A stretch of 64,000 nucleotides of DNA from Acanthochromis polyacanthus. Taxonomy: Eukaryota > Chordata > Actinopteri > Pomacentridae. This document shows positions 29,764-51,082 of this stretch, in pieces. The notes under the pieces are model-generated. The model was not told the DNA's origin. It did no database searches and was given only the letters and a program-made list of their open reading frames with translations. A program made the position numbers and the translations under genes. The stretch covers positions 20,264,521 to 20,328,520 of the forward strand of contig NC_067124.1 in assembly GCF_021347895.1 (NCBI RefSeq). Reading direction: 5' to 3'. How positions within the stretch are numbered: position 1 is the first letter of the stretch; each line of letters begins with the position of its first letter.

Positions 29764-31578
29764 TAGGGTGATATCTGCTAATATGGGCCACTTTTTGGTA
29801 AATCGCTTGAAGCACTAACAAAAAACAATGTATTCTATTAAAATGTGGTTTTATGGCTAGTAATGGTTGTTTTCTTTTAATTTTGCATTGAAATTATCTA
29901 GTAAATAGGATTGTTTAGTTCCTACAGGTCTTGATACATCAGCTGTGCCAATTTTTTTACACAAGCAAAGTTCAGGTAAAATGGGCCAGCTGATCAGGTA
30001 AAATGGGACGCTTATCAGGTAAGTTGGGCCAGTCCAACTGCAAAGGGATAGTCATCAATTTTTATTGTAAAAAAAAACTGTTAATATGGCAACATACTGT
30101 GTAAGAACAATTTAATAATATCAGGACAATTCATTACATTGTAAATGATTAACTGATCTGCTCATGGCAAATGTATTGAATCCACATGGCACTGTGAACT
30201 TGGGTATAAAACACATAAATAATGATAAAAAAAAAAACAACTGCAACCTACTAGGCCTACAAATGGGATGAATGCAAACACTGAACCTCAATAATATATA
30301 AATAGTCAAAATTTTAAAATGTGTGTGTGTGTGCTTGGGTAGGTACATACCGGGCTTTGCAAAAGTTCTGTTACACTCGGTTTCGTGATCTTTAGAGACG
30401 TTTACATGTCGGAGTGAAACATTCCATTGAATAAACTGAAAGTTTATTATACTTCTTGAATTTTGGAATCATTCAGCGGAAATGAAAGGAAGTGCGTGAA
30501 AGGCTGCTGAAAGTTCAGCTCTCCTTTGTGCTGAACATCAGCTGGATGACCGTACAGAGTTGCGGAGAGGCTAAAGAATGGTGAAGATCTTTCAGGTCTT
30601 CACCATTCTTGAAAGATCACTGAAAGATCGTCACCATTCTTGAGCCTCTCCGCGACTCTGTGGACGGTCATCCGGCTGATGTTCAGCTGCTTGGCTCTGT
30701 CAGACTTGTTGTAGCCAGCATGAAGGAGAGCAGATATCTCAACTCTTTTGACTTCCATCTTGATACAACTTCACCGGAGAACAAATTTGTATTAATGACA
30801 CCTGCCTATAAGGTAGAACTTTCAGTTTGTTTAATGGAATTTTTCACTCCGACATGTAAACGTCTCTAAAGATCATGAAACCGTGTAACAGAACTTTTGC
30901 AAAGCCCGGTATGTGGCTACTTAAACCACAAATTTAAATACAGTCTTGACAGGTGAAGCCGTCATCATCATAGATGCCGTACTCACTGCAGATAAAGTCA
31001 GTGGATTGTTACTAAAATCACTGATCATCATTATTTTTAGGCAGATGCATCCTTTTCACATAAATGCCTACTGCATTCCCTTCAAATGTGTACATGTGTG
31101 CATGTGTGACTGACAAAAAGGGTGGCCCATTTTAGCTGAAACCAGGGGGCCCAACTTACCTGAATAGGTTCAGCTAAATTGGGCCACTAACAAAAACGTC
31201 AATCTTTGAAAAAAAATGTCCAAATACCAAACTTTAAGCATTATTTCTGATAGGTGTCATCAAGACAGATATTATACATCAACAATTTTATATATACACA
31301 TTTCTTTAATTGACTTATCATCCTTATAATTTTTATCAGAAATTCTTATGCCAGTCCACTCACCACGCAGTTTTCCGGTGCAGTGTGAATTTGAATCTTA
31401 TTTCCGCCCACAAAAACAATCACAGACCAATAAAATCTGTTGTTTCATGTTAAGTACAGTTGTGGCAAACATTTGAGACCATTTGCTGTCACTGGCTCTA
31501 AAAATCAGAGGGGCTAGGACATCCAAAGCTTAAATGGCCCATTTTACTTGATGGCCCAATTTACCTGATATCACCCTA
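29764..31578. mobile_element. TA-flanked non-autonomous DNA element with subterminal repeats
   Basis: The ends are GGGTGATATC at the left and the exact complement GATATCACCC at the right, each bordered by TA. Near both ends a motif like CAGGTAAAATGGGCC recurs: about 29972-30032 in one orientation, and 31120-31190 and 31535-31567 in the other. Such clustered motifs resemble subterminal transposase-binding sites. A TA target fits the Tc1/mariner/pogo group. No transposase of its own is seen. Another element is nested at 30350-30909. Confidence 0.75.
30350..30909 (-). mobile_element. Nested palindromic Tc1/mariner-type element with a transposase N-terminus
   Basis: The element has inverted repeats of about 100 bp beginning CCGGGCTTTGCAAAAGTTC and is bordered by TA (30348-30349 and 30910-30911). 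On the minus strand from ATG at 30756-30758 a helix-turn-helix start is readable: MEVKRVEISALLHAGYNKSD, then RAKQLNISRMTVHRVAERLK. The first arm near 30530-30590 holds an inverted, mutated copy of the same HTH text (LNIS.MTV). It appears to be a deletion derivative that folds back on its own transposase start. It is inserted inside the older element at 29764-31578. Confidence 0.8.
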
Positions 31579-31581
31579 TTT

Positions 31582-32122
31582 TTGGAGCAAGAATGAAACC
31601 ATTAACAAGTCGATTGAAATAAGAAAAAAAACCCACATATTTGTGCTGTGAATGCATCTAGATTTATTGTGTGCAGTACTTCAACTTCATACACGCAATG
31701 AAAAACATGTAAAAGCGGCTCTACTGAATTTATCTTTAGCCTTCATAAAAATAGATGAGGCTACATGAACTTATGTCACTACTCGGAATAGAGTCTGATA
31801 TATCTGATATAGACTATCGCCATGCTTTTTATGGCACTTTGAAGTGAAGCCTAATAATAGCAAAACTGCGCATTATGCCTCTTTATCATTGGTGAGCTTT
31901 TGGCCACATTAGTCTATCTATCGTTTTTTTTTTAAATTATTGGTATCACTAAAGGTAGATAAATACGAAGCAAGCCTGAGAACTTGCTTTAGAATGGACC
32001 ACCCTCCAGCCATAAGCGCGTCATGAAAAGCACTATCTTATCTTGCTTTGTCCTTTACAGCCTTACCTTTAAAACCGCGGCTTGACTTCTGCCGTTTGCT
32101 GGCTTTCTTGAAAGACTTCAAC
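31582..32122. other. Upstream region of smpdl3b
   Basis: AT-rich sequence without a supported gene or clear repeat. It should hold the smpdl3b promoter; no convincing core motif was recognised. Confidence 0.4.
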
Positions 32123-34691
32123 ATGTCTACAGTAGGGTTGCTCTTATCTTGTCTGTTCCTAAAAGAGGCTCTTGCACTGTCAGGTAAGCAGCAATAATAT
32201 CATAACCGTGCCGCATTATAACGTTTCTTGGAGATTTTTATTTGCATGGTGCAGGCACAACTTACTGCACGCAATTACGCGTCGTCTTCTATCCAGGGAA
32301 CTTCTGGCATATCACGGATTTGCATTGGGACCCAACATACGAACTGAGCAACAATCCTGAAGTGGTGTGCGCATCCAGCGGGTCCCGACCTGCAGTCGGT
32401 GCTGGTCAGTTTGGAGACTATGTGTGTGACTCGCCATGGCACCTAATCAACTCCTCTGTGTATGCGATGAAAAATATCCTACCTGACCCGGACTTCATCG
32501 TGTGGACGGGGTATGTATCCTGACAGGAACACTTATTCATGAACATGACTCGCCAGTGTCATACTCATATGTTGTCAACCTTCACAGTTATGTGTTTTAC
32601 GAGATATAATGCACTGCTTGGAAACAGCAGATTGGTCCATTACTGCAGGTAGTTGATCATTTGTGAGTGTTCCCAAGAAATCTTCACTTCCCCCTGCCAT
32701 GCATTTATTCCGATAATCTGTTTTACTTCTCAAGAGATGACACGCCACATGTACCCAATGAGGATCTGGGAGAGGAAGCTGTGCTCAATATTATCCACAA
32801 CCTCACAAACATCATACAAGAGGTCTTTCCAAGTAAGTGTGAAATCCCTGTATATTAACAGGAGAAAACATCCCACATCAAAATCAACCACTGTGTTTAT
32901 AACTCTAATCAACGATTAAAGCTTTGTATTATTGCCTTCCTTAGAGACTAAAGTGTACTCTGCCTTGGGTAACCATGACTACCATCCTAAGAGTCAGCTC
33001 CCTGCCACCCAAAATTATATCTATGAACAAATAGCAAAAATGTGGCAGGACTGGTTGGATCCACAGTCCCAAGGGACATTTGTAAAAGGTGAACAGACAC
33101 GCGTATTTACAGCTGTTTCACAAAGGATCAGTAAATAAATCTGAAAACACACTTTGTGAAATGTTCCTCTTGCACAGGTGGATTTTACACTGAAAAGCTG
33201 CTGAATCAACCGGGTTTCAGGATGCTGGTCCTGAACACTAATCTCTACTATGACCAGAACATGCTGACCCAGAACACGGCCGACCCTGCTGGCCAGTTTA
33301 GCTGGGCAGATCAGGTTCTCACGGAGGCCGCTAACAACAAAGAGAAGGCAAGGCATCTCTATCCGTACACTGCAACAGAATTTGAATCTAACATAATATC
33401 GAGGGCATCCTATTGGATGTTGGAGACTTTGACAAACAACTAACCTGTTTTTCTTTAACTTGCTTCCATGTTTGCAATAAAATACGCAATTCAGAATGAA
33501 TACCTCTTTTTGATGATATTTATTACAGTAAAATGAAAGGATAGCTTTTGAAAATATCTACTGAGAAAGCTGTTAACCTGCATGACTAGATCTTGTTCTC
33601 GCTCAAATAAACTCCAGCTCGGCAAAAAGCTAACTAAATTTAGCAATAGTTGAACTATTTTTCCTAACTATATTGGTTTGTCTACTAGGTTTACATTATT
33701 GGCCACGTTCCCCCTGGTTTCTTTGAGAAGAAAAGAAGTAAGCCATGGTTCACACCAAAGTTCAATAAGCAATACGTGGACTTAATTGACAGGCACCATT
33801 CTGTCATTGCTGGGCAGTTCTTTGGTCATCATCATACTGATAGTTTCCGCATGTTCTACAACACCAGGGGTAGGTCACACTGTTGGAGTAGCAATATTTG
33901 TTTTACCTTGTTTTGAACCAATCATGTATTAAATTATTCTTTATTTTTGGTCATCACTTCATGGTGTGGTTTCTTGTATATCCAGTGTTTTGTCATTGAC
34001 ATGAACATGTGCTGTACACAACCTGGTAAAACTGTATTAATTAATAGTGATGGCTTCTCTGTTTCCACAGGCTCTCCTATTAGTACGATGTTCCTCAGTC
34101 CAGGCGTCACACCATGGGAAACAACACTTCCCGGAGTCGTGAATGGAGCCAACAACCCTGGAATTCGTGTCTTTGAATATGACACACAAACACTCCTGGT
34201 CAAAGTAAGCCATTGCCAGTTTGTATAATTTTCTAAGTGGCAACATAAAACCTACATTATATGTGTTTTAAAAGAAACCTCCAGAAAAGCCTTCTAATGC
34301 TTTTATGTTCTGTTTTCTGCATTTTAAGGATGTGGTGACCTATTACCTCAACCTCACTCACGCCAACGCAGCCACAGGGCGCTGGGAGAAAGAGTATCGC
34401 CTCACAGAGAGTTTCAGGGTACCAGATGCCTCTCCAGCCTCCATGCACCAGGTACTGGAGCGCATGGCTAATAATCACTGCTACCTACAGAAGTACTATG
34501 AATTCAATTCTGTCAACTATGACATGACAGACTGTGACAGTGATTGCCGCGTTGACCACGTGTGTGCAGCCAGAGAGGTGGACTTTGACAGGTATGAAGA
34601 TTGTTTGGTAAAAGAAGGAGCAGCATCCATTTATGGTGGGCTGTTGCCGATCCTCTCTGTGGCTGTAAGTCTCATCTTGACCAAACAGTAA
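32123..34691 (+). CDS. smpdl3b: Acid sphingomyelinase-like phosphodiesterase 3b
   Basis: This is a GPI-anchored, extracellular metallophosphodiesterase that modulates membrane lipids and Toll-like receptor signalling. Exons are 32123-32183, 32297-32510, 32735-32832, 32945-33088, 33178-33347, 33689-33869, 34071-34204 and 34329-34691 (TAA), 454 aa. A signal peptide (MSTVGLLLSCLFLKEALALS) is followed by metal-binding blocks DLHWD, WTGDDTPH, GNHDYH, GHVPPG and GQFFGHHHTDSF, so the catalytic ligands are present. The hydrophobic C-terminus (GLLPILSVAVSLIL) fits a GPI signal and supports 3B over 3A. The acceptor at 32297 (TATCCAG) was chosen because it gives ...ALSGNFWHITDLHW. An upstream acceptor at 32254 is also in frame and would insert about 14 residues. 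The intron after 33347 has a GC donor (AAG|GCAAGG). Confidence 0.95.
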
Positions 34692-35659
34692 GCATCATCA
34701 GTATCGCAGATATGTACAGATTTATTCTCAACATGTTTAAAGATGTAAAATTGTCTGCTTTCAGCTATAATTTATTCAAACTTTGAGCATATACCACTCT
34801 GCAGAGTACGGAGAAAAAAGGACTCTGAAGCTTCAGAGCATTGTTGAATAGAAAAGTGATAATAATCAGCAATATTGTGACCATGTAAATGTTTCTTTTA
34901 AATGATGGCATTTCACAGTTAGCATCACATATTGTGTTCTCATATTTTAAATTATGTAACAATAACAGACAAACTGAGTCATTTACTGGATGTAATTAAA
35001 TAGTGATAAACAACCTTTGGCTTCAGGAATCTTTGGTGTGGCCTCTCGACCTTGGTTTACTGCTACTGTGAGAATACTTGACTTCAACTGAAAAACTACA
35101 CAGTGTTCTTGAACTTCAAGACACCATAAACTGTGAGTTTCTGCATAAAATCAAGATTTCTGTGAATTTTTTTGATCTGAAACTGTCAAAACCTACTGTA
35201 GCTATTTCAGAAATCTAAAAATTAGTTATGGTCTGTTGAGTCAATATTTTAACTGAAAGATATCACTGTTATCAGTATCTGTTTAACAATAAATATGTTG
35301 CTAAATATTAACTGAATTTACTTTGTGTCTATGTAACTGTCCGTGTAAGATCAAAACAATCTGTTAACATAACAGATAAATTTGTATTATCTAGGTTCTA
35401 CGATAATAGCTGTTCTCTCATGTAAATAAAAAAAAGTTTTAATGAGCTTTTCATTACTGTCAGTAACACACAAAAGTGTCATTGCAGAACAGGAAAGATA
35501 CTGGACTTTGAGCCTGGTGTGAAGACACATTTACTGAGCACAGCTTTCGGCAGTACATATGGTTGACATATCAACAATAATGTGACAGTCCTGAGGTTAC
35601 ACTTCAGCTTATGCACTGTAAATTATGACAGCGTGGTGTTAGCACATGAGACCAGAAGT
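34692..35659. other. Tail-to-tail region of smpdl3b and mecr
   Basis: AT-rich sequence without exons. An AATAAA at 35288-35293 is a candidate smpdl3b polyadenylation signal. The remainder must include the short mecr 3' UTR; no clear minus-strand AATAAA was seen. Confidence 0.45.
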
Positions 35660-46490
<10,831 letters not shown>

Positions 46491-47141
46491 GTCTATCCGC
46501 GAATTAACTGTAAAGTATAAAACAGGACAGCAGTTTTATAATATGTCATTTAAGTCTTAGCACCGCGGCCATGTTGGATTTTCCTCATGAGCGTCATTAA
46601 AAATATAAACACAGTGCAGCGCCCCTAGTGGGCAAATGCATAACCGTCGCTTATTATTTTCCTGGGGACGGTAAAAGGGAAAAGGAAGGAGGAATTGGTT
46701 GCTTTCCTTGGTATTTCACTTCCTGTAAAGCAATGCAGTTGGAAGGAGTGATTTTATTAATCAGGTGCTTTTCTGTGTCATTCCAACAATGTCCTTTCAT
46801 GATAAGCCATAGGATAAAATTAGATTGCAGTAGTGAAAGGTAACATTTACTCATGTGTTGACCAATTTTTGGATTTCTATTTAAGTACATCCTTCCATAT
46901 ATACTTACAGTTTTAATGCAACTCAACAGGAAGGATTGCAAAGGAGCAGTACATTGAAAAGTCTTTTACTTGTAATGGATAACTTCTACACTGTGCTCTT
47001 GCAACCATTGCGAGTTCAATATTGTTAATATTTCATCCATAATTGTTCATTTTCCAGTCAATAATAATGCAGATCTTGTGATTAGAATGGAAACAATCTG
47101 TTATGAGTGGAAGATCTGACAAAAGCATTGATATTGACATA
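46491..47141. other. Region upstream of mecr
   Basis: No coding exon is supported. It should contain the mecr promoter. A GC-richer patch occurs near 46560-46635; no clear motif was recognised. Confidence 0.45.
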
Positions 47142-48033
47142 TTTATTAGGAAATGGAGCAGATCTTTACATATAGAAACATAATCACAGTAATACTTTGA
47201 AAATCCTACATGCTGCTCATCATCGACAAACTAGCCATTAAATCACCTGAGATCAAGATAATTGTAGCTTTATGGCAGTAAATACTGTTTCATTCATCAG
47301 TAATAAATGCACATTTTTGGAAGTAGCTCTAGCCATTCACCTGATAAAATAGACCACCACAAATTAAATGGCTGATGGCTAAAAACAAGCTGTACCATGA
47401 AAAGTACAAAGAAAACTGCAAAACAGAATGCCTTGATGAGCTTCAAATGTTCCCCTGAGCACATGGTCGTACAAGTCCTTGGATTATAAGGGAATATCTA
47501 ACCTATCTAACACCCAACAATAATATCACGATAACACAGCGTTGAGGGGTCAAACAGGTTTGTTACAATCAGAATGTCTGGCATAAACGTCCTTAGTTTC
47601 CAAATAATGTTTTGAAAACAGCCAAGTAAACACTGCAGAATATTACCAAATATTGTTACCATTAAATCACCCTTTATCTAAACAGTGGGCGTCTAAATTT
47701 CTGCAGACTTGATAGTTTGACAGATGAGGCAGGCATTCAATGGTTTTGTGTTATTTAAAAAAAAAACAGAATGTATAGTCATAGAAATAAACTAGAAAGT
47801 TTTTTTCATATGTGTCCCTTTTGGAGAAAAAACTGCAGCAAAAAGTGTTCAAGTTAGAGCATTTACTGGCACAGCAATTTTAAATGGGAAATTCAAAATA
47901 AAAATACAAAGAATTGCAAATCATTTCATCAGATCACAGCACTTACATTACCAATTTTATGGAATGGAATTATCAAAACAATGCACCCTCTTTAAAGTCT
48001 GAAAACTCCTGAATTTCAATTAACAATAGGGTG

Positions 48034-48040
48034 TGAGGTA
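48034..48040 (-). promoter_or_regulatory. let-7 seed match (7mer-A1)
   Basis: The plus strand reads TGAGGTA, so the mRNA has TACCTCA. Confidence 0.4.
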
Positions 48041-48553
48041 ATACTTGAGTGTTAAGTCATCAGTGACACATTCTTTTTGTCATAAGCATTGATAGTCAGA
48101 ACCATAATTGTGTTGAGATGAGACAACCCTGGATTATATACTACTAGCCCCAGTCCCTTTACAATATTCTACTATATCCCCATCTACAACGATTATAGAG
48201 GAAAAAAAAAAATCAGCGATAGTGAAACATTTTCTTCATATATCACGGCGAGTTATACCAAAGAAGACAAAAATATTAAGAGCACTGTCACACTGGGTGC
48301 ATGGAAAGAAGCGTCAAAAAAGCTTATCGATCTCAACATTAATTGCTGAACATCATTTTCAGCCATTGCTTCTTTGACCAAAATCTTAGTATTTTTCTAA
48401 TTGTAAAAATAGAAACTGTTGCACCAAGACATTCCCAAGCCCATTTTACTGTGGCTTCCTTGTTGTATGCTTCATGTGATGCAAATGCACATTTAATCTC
48501 TGCTTTGTCTTGAAAAAAACACTTCTTGACTCCTTCCAATCAATCTGAAGCAA

Positions 48554-48561
48554 TCCCTGAG
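48554..48561 (-). promoter_or_regulatory. miR-125/lin-4 8mer seed match
   Basis: The plus strand reads TCCCTGAG(A), identical to the 5' end of miR-125, so the mRNA has the complementary CTCAGGGA. lin-4/miR-125 regulation of lin-28 is conserved from worms to vertebrates. Confidence 0.55.
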
Positions 48562-49569
48562 ATTTCAGATTGGCAATTCCTGAGATGAGCCAAGAGTGGA
48601 GGTGTTTTTTTGTTTTCCCCAACCAGCAACTGACTGCATGTGTTTGTTTTTTTTTGCAAATTAAAATAATTCTAATCTAAAAATATGAAACATATGTTTA
48701 AAAGTGACTGAAACTGAATAATAAAAAAAAGATCCATCTTACACATGGTTAGTGCAGAGTTACATTGCATTAGTTAAGGCATAGATAGGCATGCCAATGA
48801 GCTTCTCTTCTGAAAGGCTCATTGTGCACAGAAATAAAAAAGAAAACAAAATCATACAAGGCAAAGCAAATAATAGTAAAAAAAAAAAAAACCCTCACAG
48901 TTCTTTGTCAGTCCTCATTATACCTGTACAGTATGTACTGTATATTGTTACTCTTATGGTGGAATATATTACTGTTTCATTGTATTCATATTATATTATT
49001 AAGGACAATGACAGTGATTTATCAAGCACATATGTACAAAGTAAAAGGAGTACCTTGATGTTAAAAATCTGTTACCCAAATATATCCTCAAGTCATATGT
49101 AGTTTTTAATGACATTCGGCAGTTTTCTGATGTCTACTAGATCATTAATTGCTGAGAGGCTTCACCAGGAGCAGGAGGAGAAGCTGCAGCACTCTTGGAT
49201 GAAAATAAATAAGTAGTATGATATTTTTTAAAAATGCTTTAGAATAATTTTACATATATATTAATTGGGTGTAAAGTCACAGTCAGCTTCTCCTGTAAAA
49301 CGGGAGTAAAATGCTGATTAGCTAGCTAGTCCTACATGCTCCTCCGTGCAGGCTTGGTGTTCCTGAACCATAACCCTACTAAGGGTTAGATGGAGGTAAT
49401 GTCTTAAATAACTACCTAAAAATGGATCACATTGACGAAACAAAAACACCAGCCTTCTCACTGGCAACATCATGTCTGATTCTGCCTCATGGTATTCAAG
49501 TATCAAGAAGAGAGTTGATGTTGCACATGTTGGGATTAGTATCCCATTGGTTGACATTCAAATCCAAGT

Positions 49570-49576
49570 TGAGGTA
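49570..49576 (-). promoter_or_regulatory. let-7 seed match (7mer-A1)
   Basis: The plus strand reads TTGAGGTAATAG, which gives TACCTCA in the mRNA; flanking bases also resemble let-7. Confidence 0.45.
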
Positions 49577-50341
49577 ATAGTAAAACAGCAGTCTTTCACA
49601 CAGCAGCCAATAGAATGAGAATATACTGCAGAGGTAAAGTTGAGCTGTTAGACAATTAAAGAGTAACTTAACATCAGGCCGAAAAGCAGAGCTCTGCTGC
49701 CCTCTCTGGGTGAGACTTTATGGAGTATCTTGATTGCCCTGCCAACCACATTTTCCACACTTCAAATAGCTGTGAAACTATATCACATGGCCTAGTACAA
49801 CAAACCACACCATGACCATACTATGAATACTTGTCAGATAAAGTAATAGCTTTGAAATCATACTCCCCTCATAATATTGTCAATGTCAGCATTGTAAAGG
49901 CTGTGTCTGAAATTTCTGTAGCTTTCATAATCCAAAAATCTGACACCCTGACTCACTTAATGAAGAAACTTACAACATGTGCCAGTTAAAAAGTTGTTCT
50001 CAAGCTTTTACCCTCAAGATCTATTAACTTCTTTCTACCACCACAGACCCAGTGCACATCAGACCACACAGCACTGATTTGACAAGCTCTTGTACCAGCA
50101 CATTACTGCAGCAAGGTCAGAAGTTGGAGGTTATTAAAAGCAAGATTTTCAGCAGGTGCTAAGTTACTCTTTAAGAAGGTATATTATAGCCAGTGGCGAT
50201 CCTGTATTAAAACTGTAGTGCAAAAAGGATTAGCTGTAATCCCAATTCAAATCACAATCTCCAAAGCTGTATTTTGAGAATATTTGGTTTACCACCAGCA
50301 GTCAGGATGCTGGTTTTAGTAGCAGAAAAAACATGTACCAA

Positions 50342-50349
50342 TGAGGTAG
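50342..50349 (-). promoter_or_regulatory. let-7 8mer seed match
   Basis: The plus strand reads TGAGGTAG, so the mRNA has CTACCTCA, a full 8mer. Confidence 0.55.
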
Positions 50350-50972
50350 ACCATGCACCTTTAGACAGCCAGCAGTATGCTGGTTAGAAAAATGAAATGA
50401 GAAAAGAAAAAAAAAAAAAAAAAGACCAAAAGCTGGAAACCACCTCTGGTCGGACATTCATTTGGCCCTAGGAAACCTGGATGGTCAACTGCAATATCGG
50501 CAGATGCCAATACATTGCCTATAGCTATACCCTTAAACCCGTCCCATGTTTTTTCACAAACCCTCCCAGTCCCCATGCAATATGCAAACTAACATTCATT
50601 ACGGAGGTACTAACTGTTACATCTCTGCCTTGTCGGATAGTGACACGTAGCAGTCAGGAAGAAAACGAAATGGTAAGGCAGCAAAAGTGTAGCTCTACAC
50701 TAAACAAAATGAGTATTACTCCAAAAAACAGAAGAGGTATAATGGCGGAGTATCACAGAAAAGAAAAAAGCAAAAACGCATGAAGACCATCCGTTATACA
50801 GCATTGCTCACTACACTCCCTAACCAATTAAAACAACAGCAGTGATTTATACATTGAGGAAGCGTCCTGAGTGCAATAAAAAGCAGAATTCCTGAGTGTT
50901 ACACCAAATGAAACGAACAAAAAAAAAAAATCTTCAGCAACATTCTTCATGAGTAATTTTTTTTTTTTAACC

Positions 50973-50980
50973 TGAGGTAG
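50973..50980 (-). promoter_or_regulatory. let-7 8mer seed match near the lin28a stop
   Basis: The plus strand reads TGAGGTAGTT, matching let-7 over ten bases. The mRNA site lies about 100 nt after the stop codon. Confidence 0.6.
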
Positions 50981-51082
50981 TTCCAAAAGCAGCTTCAACA
51001 GCTGGAAGGGGAACATGTGTCCCTCCTCTCCATCAAAGCAGTTTGATTGGCCTCTGTGCTTCCCTGACGTCAGATCCCTCGT

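Larger units (their letters stand above)
47142..51082 (-). other. Probable lin28a 3' UTR (~3.9 kb)
   Basis: The region follows the lin28a stop without any supported exon. A minus-strand AATAAA at 47142-47147 could end the transcript. It contains four let-7-type seed matches and one miR-125/lin-4 match in mRNA sense, listed separately. A multi-kilobase, miRNA-regulated 3' UTR is known for vertebrate LIN28A, which supports this reading. Confidence 0.6.

Noticed and set aside
30301..30350. GT microsatellite as a Z-DNA or promoter element
   Set aside because: Only a short GT run within a transposon; nothing ties it to a transcript.
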